This document shows positions 1-7,339 of a stretch of DNA of 64,000 bases, in pieces (within the stretch, counting starts at the first letter, position 1; every line of letters starts with the position of its first letter). Under the pieces are notes generated by a model. That model was not told where the DNA came from. It ran no database searches and saw only the letters and a program-made list of their open reading frames with translations. Position numbers and translations under genes: made by a program. The stretch is taken from NCBI RefSeq assembly GCF_000145235.1, contig NC_014391.1, positions 6,281,501 through 6,345,500 of the forward strand, written 5' to 3'. This DNA comes from Micromonospora aurantiaca ATCC 27029 (lineage in GTDB: Bacteria; Actinomycetota; Actinomycetes; Mycobacteriales; Micromonosporaceae).

Positions 1-85
1 GAACTGAAGGCGCAGCAACTCGCCGGCGGGGGCGATTCGCCGACTGGGACACGCCGCCAAGTATCCACGTGGCTAGGCTGGCGAC

Positions 86-796
86 GTGCCAAGCGATCTG
101 GAGCGTGTGCGGCAGGCGCTGGCGATGTGGGACGGTTTCCCCGTTCACCGCGAGCCGCGCCCGATCGTGCTGACAGCGATGGGCGTCACGGCGCTCGACC
201 GACTCATGGTGGACACGCAGTGGCGGTCGTTGTTCGACGCCCCCGGCGTTCCGGAGTCCGAGTTGCCGCCGGAGATCGCGCCGGCCGCCGTCGACTACTG
301 CCGTGACGTGCAGAGCGGGGCGCAGAGACCGCTGGCGAACATCATCCGGGCGAACGGACCGTTCGCCACCGACCGAGGCACTCGCGAACTCCCGGCGTGG
401 ATGATGCACCCCGACGACCGGCGATGGCCGTTCATCGCTCTGGACCCGGACTTCGAACGTCGGATGACGTGGCGGCCACCCGGCGTAGGAGCCGCTCATC
501 ACGAGGAGGCCGTGCTCGCGCACGATGGGCGCACTCTGACGTTCCGGTTCATCGGAACGCCCGCGCAATATGCCGACTACCCAGACGCCGTGGTGTTCGA
601 GACGGACACGGCGGTGCTCGTCGTACCGGTGGAGGTCGCCCGCGACGGAGACGGCTATCGGCTGGCCTACGCCGAGGAGCGCGAGGTGGTGGTGCGCCTG
701 GCCGCTCCGCTCGGCAACCGGGTCCTGATCGGCATCGGGCACGGTCCCGGAACAACCACCTTCGGCCTCCCCATAACGGTGCTCACCGCGGCCTGA
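86..796 (+). CDS. hypothetical protein
   Basis: I do not recognise this 236-residue protein. It starts with GTG and there is no convincing Shine-Dalgarno sequence in the short upstream stretch. It has no signal peptide or membrane segment and looks like a soluble alpha/beta protein, with several beta-rich stretches in the C-terminal half (valine-rich from about residue 170 to the end). A histidine pair with acidic neighbours (GAAHHEEAV, about residues 136-144) is the only striking polar cluster. The next gene lies on the other strand, so it is probably a single-gene unit or the end of an operon that begins outside the window. Codon use (strong G/C third position) supports it being real. Confidence 0.75.
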   Translation: MPSDLERVRQALAMWDGFPVHREPRPIVLTAMGVTALDRLMVDTQWRSLFDAPGVPESELPPEIAPAAVDYCRDVQSGAQRPLANIIRANGPFATDRGTRELPAWMMHPDDRRWPFIALDPDFERRMTWRPPGVGAAHHEEAVLAHDGRTLTFRFIGTPAQYADYPDAVVFETDTAVLVVPVEVARDGDGYRLAYAEEREVVVRLAAPLGNRVLIGIGHGPGTTTFGLPITVLTAA

Positions 797-940
797 CCGA
801 GGTGAGCAGACGCGATGGCGCCACCACCCCAGAGCGCCTGAGCGTTGTCCGGTCTCGGGATCCACATGACAGATCGGTATCAGGACCTGCGTGACTCTCG
901 GCGAGAGCGCGGAAGTGACCGGCTGTGCCGTCCGAGCACG

Positions 941-1336
941 TCAAGCCGTCCCGGGCGTTGATCGACGGCGTCTGCGCTCCCAACGGGCTCGTCGCTCGGC
1001 ATAGGCACGCCGCGCATCCGACAGACTGACCGGCCGTTCGGCGTAGGCACGACGTGCATCCGTCAGACTGAGCGAACCGTTGGGGCCACCCCGCACCGTG
1101 TCAGCGTCCTCGTCGTCCTGCCCGTCGTCCTCCCAACCGCAGGCGAAGCAGATCTCGAACTGACCTCGCCCTTCGAGCGTCGGGTGCCGGCAGCAGGGAC
1201 ACGCGTAGGGTTCGCCACCCGCTTCAGCCACTACAGATCGCTGGTTCAACCCCTCGACGTACTGCTCAAACCACCTGGTGCGACTCGCGAGTTCTTCTGC
1301 GGACGGCCCCTCCTGCTTGCCGGCATGTTCGTCCAT
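941..1336 (-). CDS. CPCC-family cysteine-rich protein
   Basis: A small soluble protein of 131 residues carrying the cysteine-rich CPCC domain: YACPCC followed 20 residues later by CFACGWEDD, which together give a probable zinc- or metal-binding knuckle. Proteins of this domain are common in bacteria and have no assigned reaction. The ATG chosen lies three codons inside a longer GTG-initiated frame and has GAGG eight bases upstream. After the domain a 14-residue unit beginning SL(T/S)DARRAYAER is present twice in tandem, then a very basic arginine-rich tail. The DARRAY segment also occurs singly in relatives as far as I recall, so the second copy looks like a local duplication. Neighbours give no hint of role. 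Confidence 0.75.
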   Translation of the reverse strand: MDEHAGKQEGPSAEELASRTRWFEQYVEGLNQRSVVAEAGGEPYACPCCRHPTLEGRGQFEICFACGWEDDGQDDEDADTVRGGPNGSLSLTDARRAYAERPVSLSDARRAYAERRARWERRRRRSTPGTA

Positions 1337-1383
1337 CCTCTGCACCTCACGTTGTCGATCGGGTTGACGTGGCTTGTATACCG

Positions 1384-1638
1384 CTACTTCCAGCGGAAGT
1401 GCACGAACAGCCGGCCGAAGTTCTTCGAGTCCTTCTCGACCCGGTGGTAGAGCTGCTTCACGTCCTTCTGGTCGAGGAAGCGCAGCACCTTCTTCTTCAG
1501 CGCGCCCGACCCCTTGCCCGGGATGATCTCCACGAGCGTGGCCTTCTTCGCCACGGCCTCGTCCATGATCCCGCGCAGCGCGCGGTCGATGTCGTGGCCC
1601 TTGTTGTAGATGTCGTGGAGGTCGAGCTTGAGCTTCAC
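1384..1638 (-). CDS. Smr-domain protein
   Basis: An 84-residue stand-alone Smr domain, the module found at the C-terminus of MutS2. It opens with a KLDLHD motif (family LDLHG) and contains IIPGKGSGALKKKV, which corresponds to the family's GxGxG loop with a preceding proline. Smr domains bind or nick nucleic acids, in MutS2 at branched DNA and in some relatives at stalled-ribosome mRNA; which applies here is not visible. The family's usual length is about 80-90 residues, so this is complete. It ends shortly after the CPCC gene start and is transcribed in the same direction as the CPCC, TPR and ROK genes around it. Confidence 0.8.
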   Translation of the reverse strand: MKLKLDLHDIYNKGHDIDRALRGIMDEAVAKKATLVEIIPGKGSGALKKKVLRFLDQKDVKQLYHRVEKDSKNFGRLFVHFRWK

Positions 1639-1697
1639 GGTCCCATCCTAGGTACGCGGAAGGGCAGCCCGCCCGGGCTGCCCTTCCGCGTGATCAG

Positions 1698-2069
1698 TCA
1701 ACGACCGACCTTGCCCTCCACCCGCCGCAGGGCGGTGGCGTAGTCGGTGTTCGTCGAGTACATCGCGGCAGCGATGCGCAGGTGCCGCAGCGCGTCCACG
1801 GGCCGGTTCATCCGCTCCAGCGTGCGGCCGAGCACGTGGTGCGCGTAGTGGTCGCTCGGGTCCCGGTCGACCAGCGCGCGCAGCTGCTCCTCGGCCCGGT
1901 TGAGCTGGGCCGACTGGAAGTACGCGCGGGCCAGCAGCTGCCGGACCGAGGAGTTGTCCGGCTCGGCCTCGATGATCGGTTCGAGCAGCCGGGCCGCTCC
2001 GGTCGGGTCACCCGCTTCGAAGAACATGGTCGCCCGCCGGTACTCCGCCAGAAGATCCACTCGACCCAC
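1698..2069 (-). CDS. tetratricopeptide repeat protein
   Basis: A 123-residue soluble protein consisting almost entirely of about three TPR helix pairs. The signature positions are visible in AARLLEPIIEAEPDN, LLARAYFQSAQLNRAEEQL, LVDRDPSDHYAHHVLGRTL and DALRHLRIAAAM. TPR arrays are protein-protein interaction scaffolds; no enzymatic domain is attached. It is the size of the small TPR proteins common in actinomycetes that are cotranscribed with unrelated housekeeping genes. The ATG start has AGGTGGGTCG just upstream on its own strand. A bound partner cannot be inferred from the sequence. Confidence 0.85.
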   Translation of the reverse strand: MGRVDLLAEYRRATMFFEAGDPTGAARLLEPIIEAEPDNSSVRQLLARAYFQSAQLNRAEEQLRALVDRDPSDHYAHHVLGRTLERMNRPVDALRHLRIAAAMYSTNTDYATALRRVEGKVGR

Positions 2070-2147
2070 CTCCTCGTGTCGCGCCAGGCCCTAGGTCCGA
2101 CGCTGGCACAACACCGGAGCAAGCGCGAGTGTTCCTGCGTTCGAAGA

Positions 2148-2918
2148 TCAGGTGGTCGGGTCGTACCGGCCGCCGATCAGATCCCAGGCCCGGACACCAC
2201 CGACGATTCCGGCCGTGTTCGGGACGATCACCACGTCGTCGCCCATCCGGGCCACCTGCTCGGGCCGGATCAGCCGGGAGTTGCCGCCGCCGAGATAGAG
2301 CCGGTCCCAGCGGAACACCGGCCGCAGGCCGTCCACCACCTGCCGGATCCGCCGCGACCAGAACGCGTCGCCGAGGCGCCGCCGTTCCGGCTCCCCCACG
2401 TACGTGTCGTAGGTGGTGTTCCACCGCACCGGCGCGTGCGACAGCTCCAGGTGCGGCGCCAGCACCCCGCCGTCGAACAGCGCGCTGCCCAGCCCGGTGC
2501 CGAGCGTCAGCACCAGCTCGCAGCCGGTCCCGGCGACCACGCCCGCGCCGTGCACCTCGGCGTCGTTCAGCACCAGCGCCGGCACGCCGAACGCCCCGGC
2601 CAGCGCGGTGCGCGCGTCGTACCCGGACCACTCGGCCAGCAACTCCGGGTCGACGCGGCTGCGCGGCCCGGAACGGGTCACGTAGTGCGGCGTCGCCACC
2701 ACGACGCCGTGCCGGATCATGCCGGGCATGCCGACGGTGAGCCGGTCCGCCGTGGGCAGGCGGGCGCCGAGATCCAGCAGCGTCTTGACGAACAGGCCGG
2801 GCGGCAACGGGTACGGCGTGGGCACGCGCAACGGCCGCGCGCGCATGGTTCCGGCGGCATCCAGTACGGAGGCCTTGATCCCGCCGCCACCACAGTCGAT
2901 CGCCAGTGTGGTCACCAC
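2148..2918 (-). CDS. ROK-family kinase, polyphosphate glucokinase-like
   Basis: A 256-residue ROK-family sugar kinase. The N-terminal phosphate-binding loop reads AIDCGGGGIKASVLD (residues 6-20), the second phosphate loop is LTLGTGLGSALFDGG near residue 140, and an adenosine-type loop LYLGGGNS is near 226. It lacks the CxCGxxGC zinc cluster of ordinary glucokinases, and its length matches the strictly polyphosphate/ATP glucokinases (PpgK) of actinobacteria. The expected reaction is phosphorylation of glucose to glucose-6-phosphate using polyphosphate or ATP in the cytoplasm. Two adjacent GTG codons could start it. It is divergent from the ABC-F gene. The substrate is inferred from family resemblance only; the second glycine-rich loop does not exactly match the best-studied PpgK proteins. 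Confidence 0.75.
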   Translation of the reverse strand: MVTTLAIDCGGGGIKASVLDAAGTMRARPLRVPTPYPLPPGLFVKTLLDLGARLPTADRLTVGMPGMIRHGVVVATPHYVTRSGPRSRVDPELLAEWSGYDARTALAGAFGVPALVLNDAEVHGAGVVAGTGCELVLTLGTGLGSALFDGGVLAPHLELSHAPVRWNTTYDTYVGEPERRRLGDAFWSRRIRQVVDGLRPVFRWDRLYLGGGNSRLIRPEQVARMGDDVVIVPNTAGIVGGVRAWDLIGGRYDPTT

Positions 2919-3003
2919 GGCTGTGAGTCTCCCTCAGACCGGCGCCGCCGCGAGCGCGGGTCACGGTAATCCGGATACGCCCGCCGGTAGGCTCGATCAC
3001 CTG

Positions 3004-4641
3004 ATGAGCGCCACGTTGATCGCCAAGGACCTCACCGCCGGCCACGGTGACCGCATCCTCTTCGAAGACCTCGACCTGGTCGTCGCGCCCGGCGACGTGG
3101 TGGGGCTGGTCGGGGTCAACGGCGCGGGCAAGTCCACGCTGCTGCGTACCCTCGCCGGTCTTGCCCCCCGCGAGCAGGGCTCGGTCTCGCTGAGCCCGCC
3201 CACGGCGACTGTCGGCTACCTGCCGCAGGAGCCGGAGCGCCGGCCCGGCGAGACGGTCCGCGGCTTCCTGGCCCGGCGGACCGGGGTGACCGCCGCGCAG
3301 GCCGCGCTTGATGCCGCCACCGAGGCGCTCACCGCCGGGTCAGCGGGCGCCGACGACGCGTACGCGAACGCCTTGGAACGCTGGCTCGACCTCGGCGGCG
3401 CGGATCTGGACGAGCGGGCCGAGCAGGTCGCGGCGGAGCTGGGTCTCGACGTCGACCTGGACCACCCGATGACCGGACTGTCCGGCGGGCAGGCCGCCCG
3501 CGCCGGGCTCGCGTCGCTGCTGCTCAGCCGGTACGACGTCTTCCTGCTCGACGAGCCCACGAACGACCTGGACCTGGCCGGGCTGGACCGGCTGGAACGC
3601 TTCGTCACCGGCCTGCGGGCCGGGACCGTGCTGGTCAGCCACGACCGGGAGTTCCTCACCCGCACCGTCAACCGGATCGTCGAGCTGGACCTGCACCAGC
3701 GGCAGGTCAAGCGCTACGGCGGCGGCTACGCGGCCTACCTGGAGGAGCGCGCGGTGGCGCGCCGGCACGCCCGCGAGGAGTACGAGGAGTACGCCGACAC
3801 GAAGGCCGACCTGGAGGCGCGCGCCCGCACCCAGCGGGCGTGGATGGAGAAGGGCGTCAAGAACGCCCGCCGCAAGGCCACCGACAACGACAAGATCGGC
3901 CGCAAGTACCGCGCCGAGTCGACCGAGAAGCAGGCCGCGAAGGCCAAGCAGACCGCCCGGCTGATCGAGCGGCTGGACGTGGTCGAGGAGCCGCGCAAGG
4001 AGTGGGAACTGCGGATGGAGATCGCCGCCGCGCCCCGCGCCGGCGCCGTCGTGGCCTCGCTCCGGCAAGCGGTGGTACGCCGTGGCGGCTTCACGCTCGG
4101 CCCGGTGGACCTCCAGATCGACTGGGCCGACCGGGTGGCGATCACCGGGGCGAACGGCTCCGGCAAGAGCACCCTGCTCGCCGCGCTGCTCGGGCGGCTG
4201 CCACTGGACGAGGGACACGCCGCGCTCGGCCCGGGTGTGGTGGTCGGCGAGGTCGACCAGGCCCGGGGACTGTTCCTCGGCGACCAGCCGCTGCTGGAGG
4301 CGTTCGGCGCCGCCGTACCCGATCTCGCCCCGGCGGACGTGCGGACACTGCTGGCCAAGTTCGGGCTGCGCGCCGAGCATGTGCTGCGGCCGGCGGCGAC
4401 GCTGTCCCCCGGCGAGCGGACCCGGGCCGCGCTGGCCCTGCTCCAGGGCCGGGGCGTCAACCTGCTGGTGCTCGACGAGCCGACGAACCACCTCGACCTG
4501 GCCGCGATCGAGCAGTTGGAGTCGGCACTGGCGAGCTACCCGGGAACGCTGCTGCTGGTGACCCACGACCGGCGGATGCTCGACGCGGTGAGCGTGAACC
4601 GGCGGCTGCGCGTGGCGGACGGACGGATCGCCGAACACTGA
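3004..4641 (+). CDS. ABC-F family ATPase
   Basis: A soluble protein of 545 residues with two ABC nucleotide-binding domains in tandem and no membrane segments, the hallmark of ABC-F translation factors and ribosome-protection proteins. Domain 1 has Walker A GVNGAGKST, signature LSGGQ and Walker B FLLDEPTNDLDL. Domain 2 has GANGSGKST, an altered signature LSPGE and LVLDEPTNHLDL. The linker between them is highly charged and lysine/arginine rich (about residues 255-320), as expected for the P-site tRNA-interacting arm. I chose the ATG after the start of homology (MSATLIAKDL) instead of an upstream in-frame extension that runs antisense to the ROK gene. It is most like the Uup/EttA/TlrC group; whether it is housekeeping or confers resistance cannot be decided here. 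Confidence 0.9.
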   Translation: MSATLIAKDLTAGHGDRILFEDLDLVVAPGDVVGLVGVNGAGKSTLLRTLAGLAPREQGSVSLSPPTATVGYLPQEPERRPGETVRGFLARRTGVTAAQAALDAATEALTAGSAGADDAYANALERWLDLGGADLDERAEQVAAELGLDVDLDHPMTGLSGGQAARAGLASLLLSRYDVFLLDEPTNDLDLAGLDRLERFVTGLRAGTVLVSHDREFLTRTVNRIVELDLHQRQVKRYGGGYAAYLEERAVARRHAREEYEEYADTKADLEARARTQRAWMEKGVKNARRKATDNDKIGRKYRAESTEKQAAKAKQTARLIERLDVVEEPRKEWELRMEIAAAPRAGAVVASLRQAVVRRGGFTLGPVDLQIDWADRVAITGANGSGKSTLLAALLGRLPLDEGHAALGPGVVVGEVDQARGLFLGDQPLLEAFGAAVPDLAPADVRTLLAKFGLRAEHVLRPAATLSPGERTRAALALLQGRGVNLLVLDEPTNHLDLAAIEQLESALASYPGTLLLVTHDRRMLDAVSVNRRLRVADGRIAEH

Positions 4642-4679
4642 TCCGTGCCGACCGGCGCGCGCGGGTCCACAATGAGCGC

Positions 4680-4997
4680 ATGCTCAAGTGGGAGTACGCG
4701 CTGCTGGTCCGCCGCCGCCAGGCCGCCGCCACCGACGCCGGGTGGGAGGTCGTCTTCATCTGGTACGGCCCGGACGGCTCCATGATCGACGTGACGCCGT
4801 ACGGCGACACCGCGCTGGCCCACCTGAACCGGGCCGGTGACCAGGGCTGGGAACTGGTCGCGATGAGCGAGGACCCGTCGCTGCCGGGCAACAACGAGCT
4901 GCACCGCTACCACCTCAAGCGCCCGAAGGCAGCGGCTGCCCAGCCGCGCCAGCGCATGCGAGGCTCCCGCACAGTCCGCCGAACCCTCTCCCCCTGA
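4680..4997 (+). CDS. DUF4177-like small protein
   Basis: A 105-residue soluble protein. The core (KWEYALLVRRR then GWEVVFIWYGPDG, LNRAGDQGWELVAM) follows the pattern of DUF4177-type proteins, which begin with K/WEY and end their domain with LN..G..GWELV. Function is unknown in the family. The C-terminal 30 residues are arginine/proline rich and probably disordered. The ATG is 38 bases after the ABC-F stop, so the two genes may be cotranscribed. No ideal Shine-Dalgarno sequence is seen (best is GAGCG). Confidence 0.8.
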   Translation: MLKWEYALLVRRRQAAATDAGWEVVFIWYGPDGSMIDVTPYGDTALAHLNRAGDQGWELVAMSEDPSLPGNNELHRYHLKRPKAAAAQPRQRMRGSRTVRRTLSP

Positions 4998-5045
4998 CCG
5001 CCCCCGTCCCCGCCCTACCCCCTGTCCCTCTGTTCCCCCTGTTCC

Positions 5046-5120
5046 CGTCGATCTTGCAGTTGCCGCCCTTCAGGTGCCCCTTTTGCGAGCTTGGTCCGGG
5101 CGGCAAGCGCAAGATCGACG
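5046..5120. repeat. inverted repeat, CGATCTTGCAGTT family, copy 1
   Basis: Arms of 23 bases (left at the 5' end, right at 5098-5120) pair with two mismatches; outer sequence CGTCGATCTTGC. The loop is about 29 bases. The left half plus the loop shares a conserved stretch with the element near 58.5 kb: GATCTTGCAGTT, three variable bases, then GCCCTTCAGGTG. There is no T tract after the stem and the surrounding genes are codirectional, so a simple terminator is not the obvious reading. Confidence 0.7.
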
Positions 5121-5172
5121 GCGGCGGGGGCGCGGGAGCCGGCATCGGCGCGCACACCCCGACCGCTGCCCC

Positions 5173-5277
5173 GGTGATCAAGGAGTTTGCGTCATTGTCG
5201 TGCTCGAAACAGGACACGAACTCCTTGATCACCGAGGTCGGCGGGGCGACGCTGGCAGGACACGAACTCCTTGATCA
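5173..5277. repeat. triple repeat of TGATCAAGGAGTT, inverted and direct
   Basis: Three copies of a roughly 21-base motif. The first (5173-5193) is in inverted orientation to the second (5213-5233), 19 of 21 bases pairing, and the third (5257-5277) is a direct repeat of the second, sharing CAGGACACGAACTCCTTGAT. The inner palindrome TGATCA recurs in each. The arrangement could form a hairpin or serve as three protein sites spaced about 40-46 bases apart. Confidence 0.7.
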
Positions 5278-5356
5278 ATTTGTGACGGGGGGGCGGGCTC
5301 GGTGCCTGGGGGCATATTGGGGTGAATCGGGGGTAACGGGCCGCCGGAGGTGGCGC

Positions 5357-6082
5357 ATGGTGGCGATGGGGCAGACCGCGCTCTCGGGTGAGCGACTCCG
5401 GCAGACCGACGGCTTCCTCGCCGAGGCGTGGGCCGACATGGTCCGGCACGACGAGCGGCTGCGCGGAACGGCGGTCGAGGTGCGCTTCGACCGTGGGGTG
5501 GCGCACCTGACCGGCGAGGTCGCCGACCCGGAACAGCTACGGCGGGTACGGGAGCTGATCGGCCGGCTGTCCGGCGTACTCGGCGTCTGGTGCCGGGTCA
5601 GCGTGGCCGGGCGGGCGCCGGTGGTGGTCGACCTGGGCTGCGGTGCGACCAAGCAGTGGCCGGGCAACCTGGGACTGGACATCTATCCGGCGCCGGGGGT
5701 GAACGCGGTCGCCAACCTGGCCGGCTCACTGCCGCTGCGCGACGACTCGGTGGACGTGTTCTTCGCGGTGCACATCGTCGAGCATCTGATCGACTTCCTG
5801 CCGCTGTTCGACGAGTGCCACCGGGCGCTGCGGCCGGGCGGGGTGCTGCACGTGATGAGTCCCTGGTGGCGGCACGTCAACGCGGTGGCCGACCCGACGC
5901 ACGTACGCCTGCTCGACGTGCAGACGTTCAAGGGCATCTGCGGCCAGCGCCCGCCGGGCACGCCACGCTGGTACCCGCTGCACGTCGGCTGCGACGGCGC
6001 CTCGATCTTCGCCGACCTCACCCCGCTGCCACCGGACGCCCCTGCCCCGCCCTCCTCCCACCTTGCCCGCTTCTTCGACTGA
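5357..6082 (+). CDS. BON domain - class I methyltransferase fusion
   Basis: A 241-residue protein in which a short BON-like domain (about residues 35-85; VEVRFDRGVAHLTGEV and the following helix) precedes a SAM-dependent methyltransferase core. The methyltransferase begins with VVDLGCGATKQW (motif I), followed by LGLDIYP, LPLRDDSVDVFFAVHIVEH (motif IV region) and LRPGGVLHVMSPW (post-motif). It resembles small methyltransferases of sugar/cell-envelope loci rather than nucleic-acid methylases. BON domains usually bind lipids or tether proteins at the envelope, but no signal peptide is visible. The ATG chosen follows GCCGGAGGTGGC. The substrate is unknown. It is flanked on both sides by long inverted repeats. 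Confidence 0.75.
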   Translation: MVAMGQTALSGERLRQTDGFLAEAWADMVRHDERLRGTAVEVRFDRGVAHLTGEVADPEQLRRVRELIGRLSGVLGVWCRVSVAGRAPVVVDLGCGATKQWPGNLGLDIYPAPGVNAVANLAGSLPLRDDSVDVFFAVHIVEHLIDFLPLFDECHRALRPGGVLHVMSPWWRHVNAVADPTHVRLLDVQTFKGICGQRPPGTPRWYPLHVGCDGASIFADLTPLPPDAPAPPSSHLARFFD

Positions 6083-6110
6083 AGCCGCGCCGGCCGACCC
6101 GAGGGACCGC

Positions 6111-6177
6111 CCCGTCGATCATGAGGTTGACGGCACTCAAGGAGATCGACTTCGCCGTCAACTTCATGATCGACGGG
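6111..6177. repeat. inverted repeat, CGTCGATCATGA family, copy 1
   Basis: Arms of 24 bases with one mismatch (left 6111-6134, right 6154-6177) around a 19-base loop, lying between convergent genes (methyltransferase and LacI). Outer sequence CCCGTCGATCATGA. The position fits a bidirectional terminator, but the near-perfect long arms and the existence of a second copy 52 kb away (58408-58470) suggest a dispersed element. Confidence 0.75.
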
Positions 6178-6190
6178 GCCAAGAACAGGG

Positions 6191-7189
6191 CTAGGCGGAT
6201 TCGCGCAGGGCCAGGTGGTGGGGGGCCACCAGCTCGCGCGGTGGGGACTCGCGATCGGGGCCCAGGCGGCCCGCCAGCAACTCGACCGCGAGGCGGGCGA
6301 TGCGCTCCTTGTCGGGGACGACTGTGGTCAGCGTCGGGATTGAGAAGCGACCGTCCTCGATGTCGTCGAAGCCGGCCACCGCGACGTCCTCGGGCACGCG
6401 CAGGCCCATCTCGTGCAGGGCACGCAGCGCGCCGAGCGCAAGGGTGTCGTTGAAGCAGAAGACGGCGTCGGGGCGTACCCCCGTGGTGAGCAGGTGCCGC
6501 ATGGCGGCGGCGCCGTCCGCGCGGTGCCAGGCCGGCGCGGGCGCCACCAGGCGGTCGTCGTAGGCGATGCCGGCCTCGGTCAGCGCGGCGGTGTAGCCGG
6601 CCAGGCGGAGCCGGGCGCTGGCGCCCTCGGGGGTCCGCTGCGAGCCGATCGCGGCGATCCGGCGGCGGCCGAGCCCGATCAGGTGGGCGGTGATCTCGCG
6701 GGCGGCGGCCACGTTGTCGATCATCACGTGGTCGGCGGGGCCATGGTCGACGCGTTCGCCGAGCAGCACCATGGGCAGGCCGGCCAGCGCGGCGAGGTCG
6801 TCGGCGGTGAGCGCGAGCGGGCTCAGGATCAGGCCGTCGATCATGTGGTCGCCGATACCGCTGGCGGCCTTGCGCTCCTGCTCGGAGCGGCCACCGGTCT
6901 GGTCGATCAGCACCGTCCAGCCGTGGTCGGCGGCGGCGGTGACGACGTGCCGGGCCAGCTCGGCGAAGTAGGGGATGTCCAGTTCGGGTACGGCCAGCGC
7001 GATCACCCCGGTGCGCCCCTTGCGCAGGTTGCGGGCCGACAGGTTGGGCCGGTAGTTGAGCGCGGCGATGGCCTCCTCGACGCGGGCCCGGGTGTCGGCG
7101 CGCACGTGCTGGTAGCCGTTGACGACGTTGGAGACGGTCTTCACCGACACTCCGGCGCGCTCCGCGACGTCCTTGAGCCTGTGCCGCAC
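6191..7189 (-). CDS. LacI-family transcriptional repressor
   Basis: A 332-residue LacI/GalR regulator: N-terminal helix-turn-helix LKDVAERAGVSVKTVSNVVNG (hinge helix near residues 48-56 with YRPNLSARNL) and a periplasmic-binding-protein-like sugar-binding core with GVIALAVPEL, DGLILSP and AVAGFDDIE landmarks. The GTG start is preceded by GGAAGGAAG at good spacing. It is divergent from the GH51/ABC operon and a perfect palindrome sits between them, so it most likely represses that operon and itself until an arabinose-containing sugar binds. Repressor and inducer are inferred from position; nothing in the sequence specifies the ligand. Confidence 0.9.
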   Translation of the reverse strand: MRHRLKDVAERAGVSVKTVSNVVNGYQHVRADTRARVEEAIAALNYRPNLSARNLRKGRTGVIALAVPELDIPYFAELARHVVTAAADHGWTVLIDQTGGRSEQERKAASGIGDHMIDGLILSPLALTADDLAALAGLPMVLLGERVDHGPADHVMIDNVAAAREITAHLIGLGRRRIAAIGSQRTPEGASARLRLAGYTAALTEAGIAYDDRLVAPAPAWHRADGAAAMRHLLTTGVRPDAVFCFNDTLALGALRALHEMGLRVPEDVAVAGFDDIEDGRFSIPTLTTVVPDKERIARLAVELLAGRLGPDRESPPRELVAPHHLALRESA

Positions 7190-7258
7190 TGCACTTCCTT
7201 CCGGTGAACGCTGGCCGCACTGTACCGCGCCACGACGACGCGACTGCCTCTTTACACG

Positions 7259-7276
7259 AGCGCTTACAACGTTGTA
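7259..7276. promoter_or_regulatory. probable LacI-family operator
   Basis: The perfect 12-base palindrome TACAACGTTGTA (7265-7276) is preceded directly by AGCGCT. It lies in the 150-base divergent promoter region between the repressor gene and the arabinofuranosidase. The central CG flanked by symmetric halves is typical of LacI-family operators. Confidence 0.6.
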
Positions 7277-7339
7277 GAAACCACTGACAGCGGAGTGACC
7301 GCGGTCACCCGCACCAGCAGCGAGGGAGAGGTTGGCATC

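Larger units (their letters stand above)
4998..5356. other. intergenic region rich in inverted repeats
   Basis: No gene. It begins with a C-rich stretch and then holds two separate inverted-repeat elements (annotated individually) built around CGTCGATCTTGC and GGTGATCAAGGAG. The last 75 bases before the methyltransferase contain a G-rich stretch and no obvious -10/-35 pair that I would defend. Confidence 0.7.
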
